This document shows, piece by piece, positions 63,523-64,000 of a stretch of DNA of 64,000 nucleotides. The notes beneath the pieces were generated by a model. That model did no database searches. It had not been told where the DNA came from and saw nothing but the letters and a program-made list of their open reading frames with translations. Numbering within the stretch: position 1 is the first letter of the stretch; each line of letters begins with the position of its first letter. Position numbers and translations under genes: made by a program. Origin of the DNA: Streptomyces sp. I6. GTDB lineage: Bacteria; Actinomycetota; Actinomycetes; Streptomycetales; Streptomycetaceae. The DNA lies in assembly GCA_003725745.1 (NCBI GenBank), contig RHDP01000001.1, positions 3,673,001 through 3,737,000 on the forward strand, given 5' to 3'.

Positions 63523-63904
63523 CACCGCCGCCACGGCGCGCCCGTGCCCCCGCCCCGGGGCGGAACGGGGATCGGTCACGGCGGAAGCCGCGCTGGCCGT
63601 GCCCGCGCTGGTGGTGCTCACGATGGCGCTGGTCTGGGCGCTGATGGCGGCGTCGGCGCAGATCCAGTGCGTGGACGCCGCCAGGGCGGGGGCCCGGGCG
63701 GCCGCCCGCTCGGAGGCTGAGGCCGCCGTGGTCTCCGCCGCCCGTTCGGCCGCACCGCCTGGGGCGAAGATCTCGCTGGGCAGGGACGGAGATTTCTGGC
63801 GGGTGCGGGTCGAGGCCCCGAGCCCAGGCCCCGCGGCACCGTCCCTCACTCTGGCGGCCGAAGCGGTCTCACTCGCGGAGGACGCGGTGGTGAGCGGACC
63901 GTGA
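63509..63904 (+). CDS. TadE family minor pilin
   Basis: A 131-residue protein with the typical GSVTAEAALAVPALVVLTMALVWAL segment (prepilin-like start and helix, about 29-53), then IQCVDAARAGARAAARSE and a small beta domain. TadE-like proteins are minor pilins of Tad systems. GTG 63509 overlaps the DUF4244 gene by 14 bases. Its stop overlaps the next start by GTGA-type overlap. Confidence 0.88.
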   Translation: MRSSDTAATARPCPRPGAERGSVTAEAALAVPALVVLTMALVWALMAASAQIQCVDAARAGARAAARSEAEAAVVSAARSAAPPGAKISLGRDGDFWRVRVEAPSPGPAAPSLTLAAEAVSLAEDAVVSGP

Positions 63905-64000
63905 GGGGGCGAGACAGGGGGTCGGCCACCGTGTGGGCGGCCATGGCGGCATGCGCGATGTGCGCGGTCTTCGCCGTGGTGCTCGCGCTCGGGCAGGCAG
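63901..64000 (+). CDS. TadE-like protein, cut by the window end
   Basis: GTG 63901 opens a frame to the window edge: after RGRDRGSATVW it has a hydrophobic helix (AAMAACAMCAVFAVVLALGQ). This matches the small Rv3654c-like TadE-like proteins that follow TadE in actinobacterial Tad loci. Only 33 codons are visible. Confidence 0.75.
   Translation, partial: MRGRDRGSATVWAAMAACAMCAVFAVVLALGQA

Overview
The window is a piece of a Streptomyces chromosome. The base composition is very GC-rich, with G or C at nearly every third codon position. The gene content is the conserved core block running from recR and aspartokinase through wblA, crp, nth, nhaA and acs to the ssd/tad pilus genes. From memory this order resembles the S. 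coelicolor SCO36xx-SCO35xx stretch; no search was run.

Layout. 0-5 kb: a frameshifted class-III aminotransferase, a GntR/FCD regulator, a hypothetical gene and a beginning-less remnant with Ig-like repeats. 5-11 kb: a SLATT two-TM protein (minus strand), then YbaB, recR, a DUF5063 protein, aspartokinase (with an internal start) and asd. 11-17 kb: an ECF sigma factor overlapping a long membrane-anchored partner, SURF1, an S9 peptidase and a GNAT enzyme. 17.9-19.2 kb: a class F sortase beside a secreted, membrane-anchored small protein. 19.2-20 kb: non-coding DNA with five 56-bp tandem repeats. 20-28.6 kb: a four-gene minus-strand operon with ATGA overlaps, jetA-jetB-jetC-jetD, a type II Wadjet anti-plasmid system. 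It is preceded by a DUF397 gene and a 5'-truncated DUF5753 regulator and bordered by tRNA-Pro(CGG). 30-36.5 kb: a metallophosphoesterase, two GT-C mannosyltransferases, a GatB/YqeY protein and a bifunctional penicillin-binding protein. 36.8-47.6 kb: wblA, two ArsA-like ATPases, DUF4177, RidA, Nudix and MBL genes, crp, nth, a second Nudix gene and a MarP-like protease. 48.3-53.4 kb: an epoxide hydrolase, a DUF1469 protein, nhaA and acs. 54-58.7 kb: a deacetylase lipoprotein, a CooC-like ATPase, a Fic-fold protein with a degenerate motif and a HAD phosphatase. 59-64 kb: ssd, tadA, tadB, tadC, a DUF4244 pilin and two TadE-like genes, the last cut by the window end.

The most important technical observation is that about thirteen otherwise ordinary genes are each broken by loss of a single base, nearly always in a run of G or C. 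Restoring one base per site gives full-length proteins and natural 4-bp overlaps with neighbours. This looks like uncorrected homopolymer error in the assembly rather than gene decay, so genes typed as pseudogene for this reason are probably intact in the cell. Real decay is more likely for the 5'-truncated regulator next to the Wadjet operon and the Ig-repeat remnant.

The biologically most interesting units are the Wadjet operon with its regulators and neighbouring tRNA, the unexplained deacetylase/CooC/Fic-like/HAD group, the ssd-tad pilus operon with a DnaA-box cluster upstream, and several intergenic minisatellites (56, 32 and 9 bp units).
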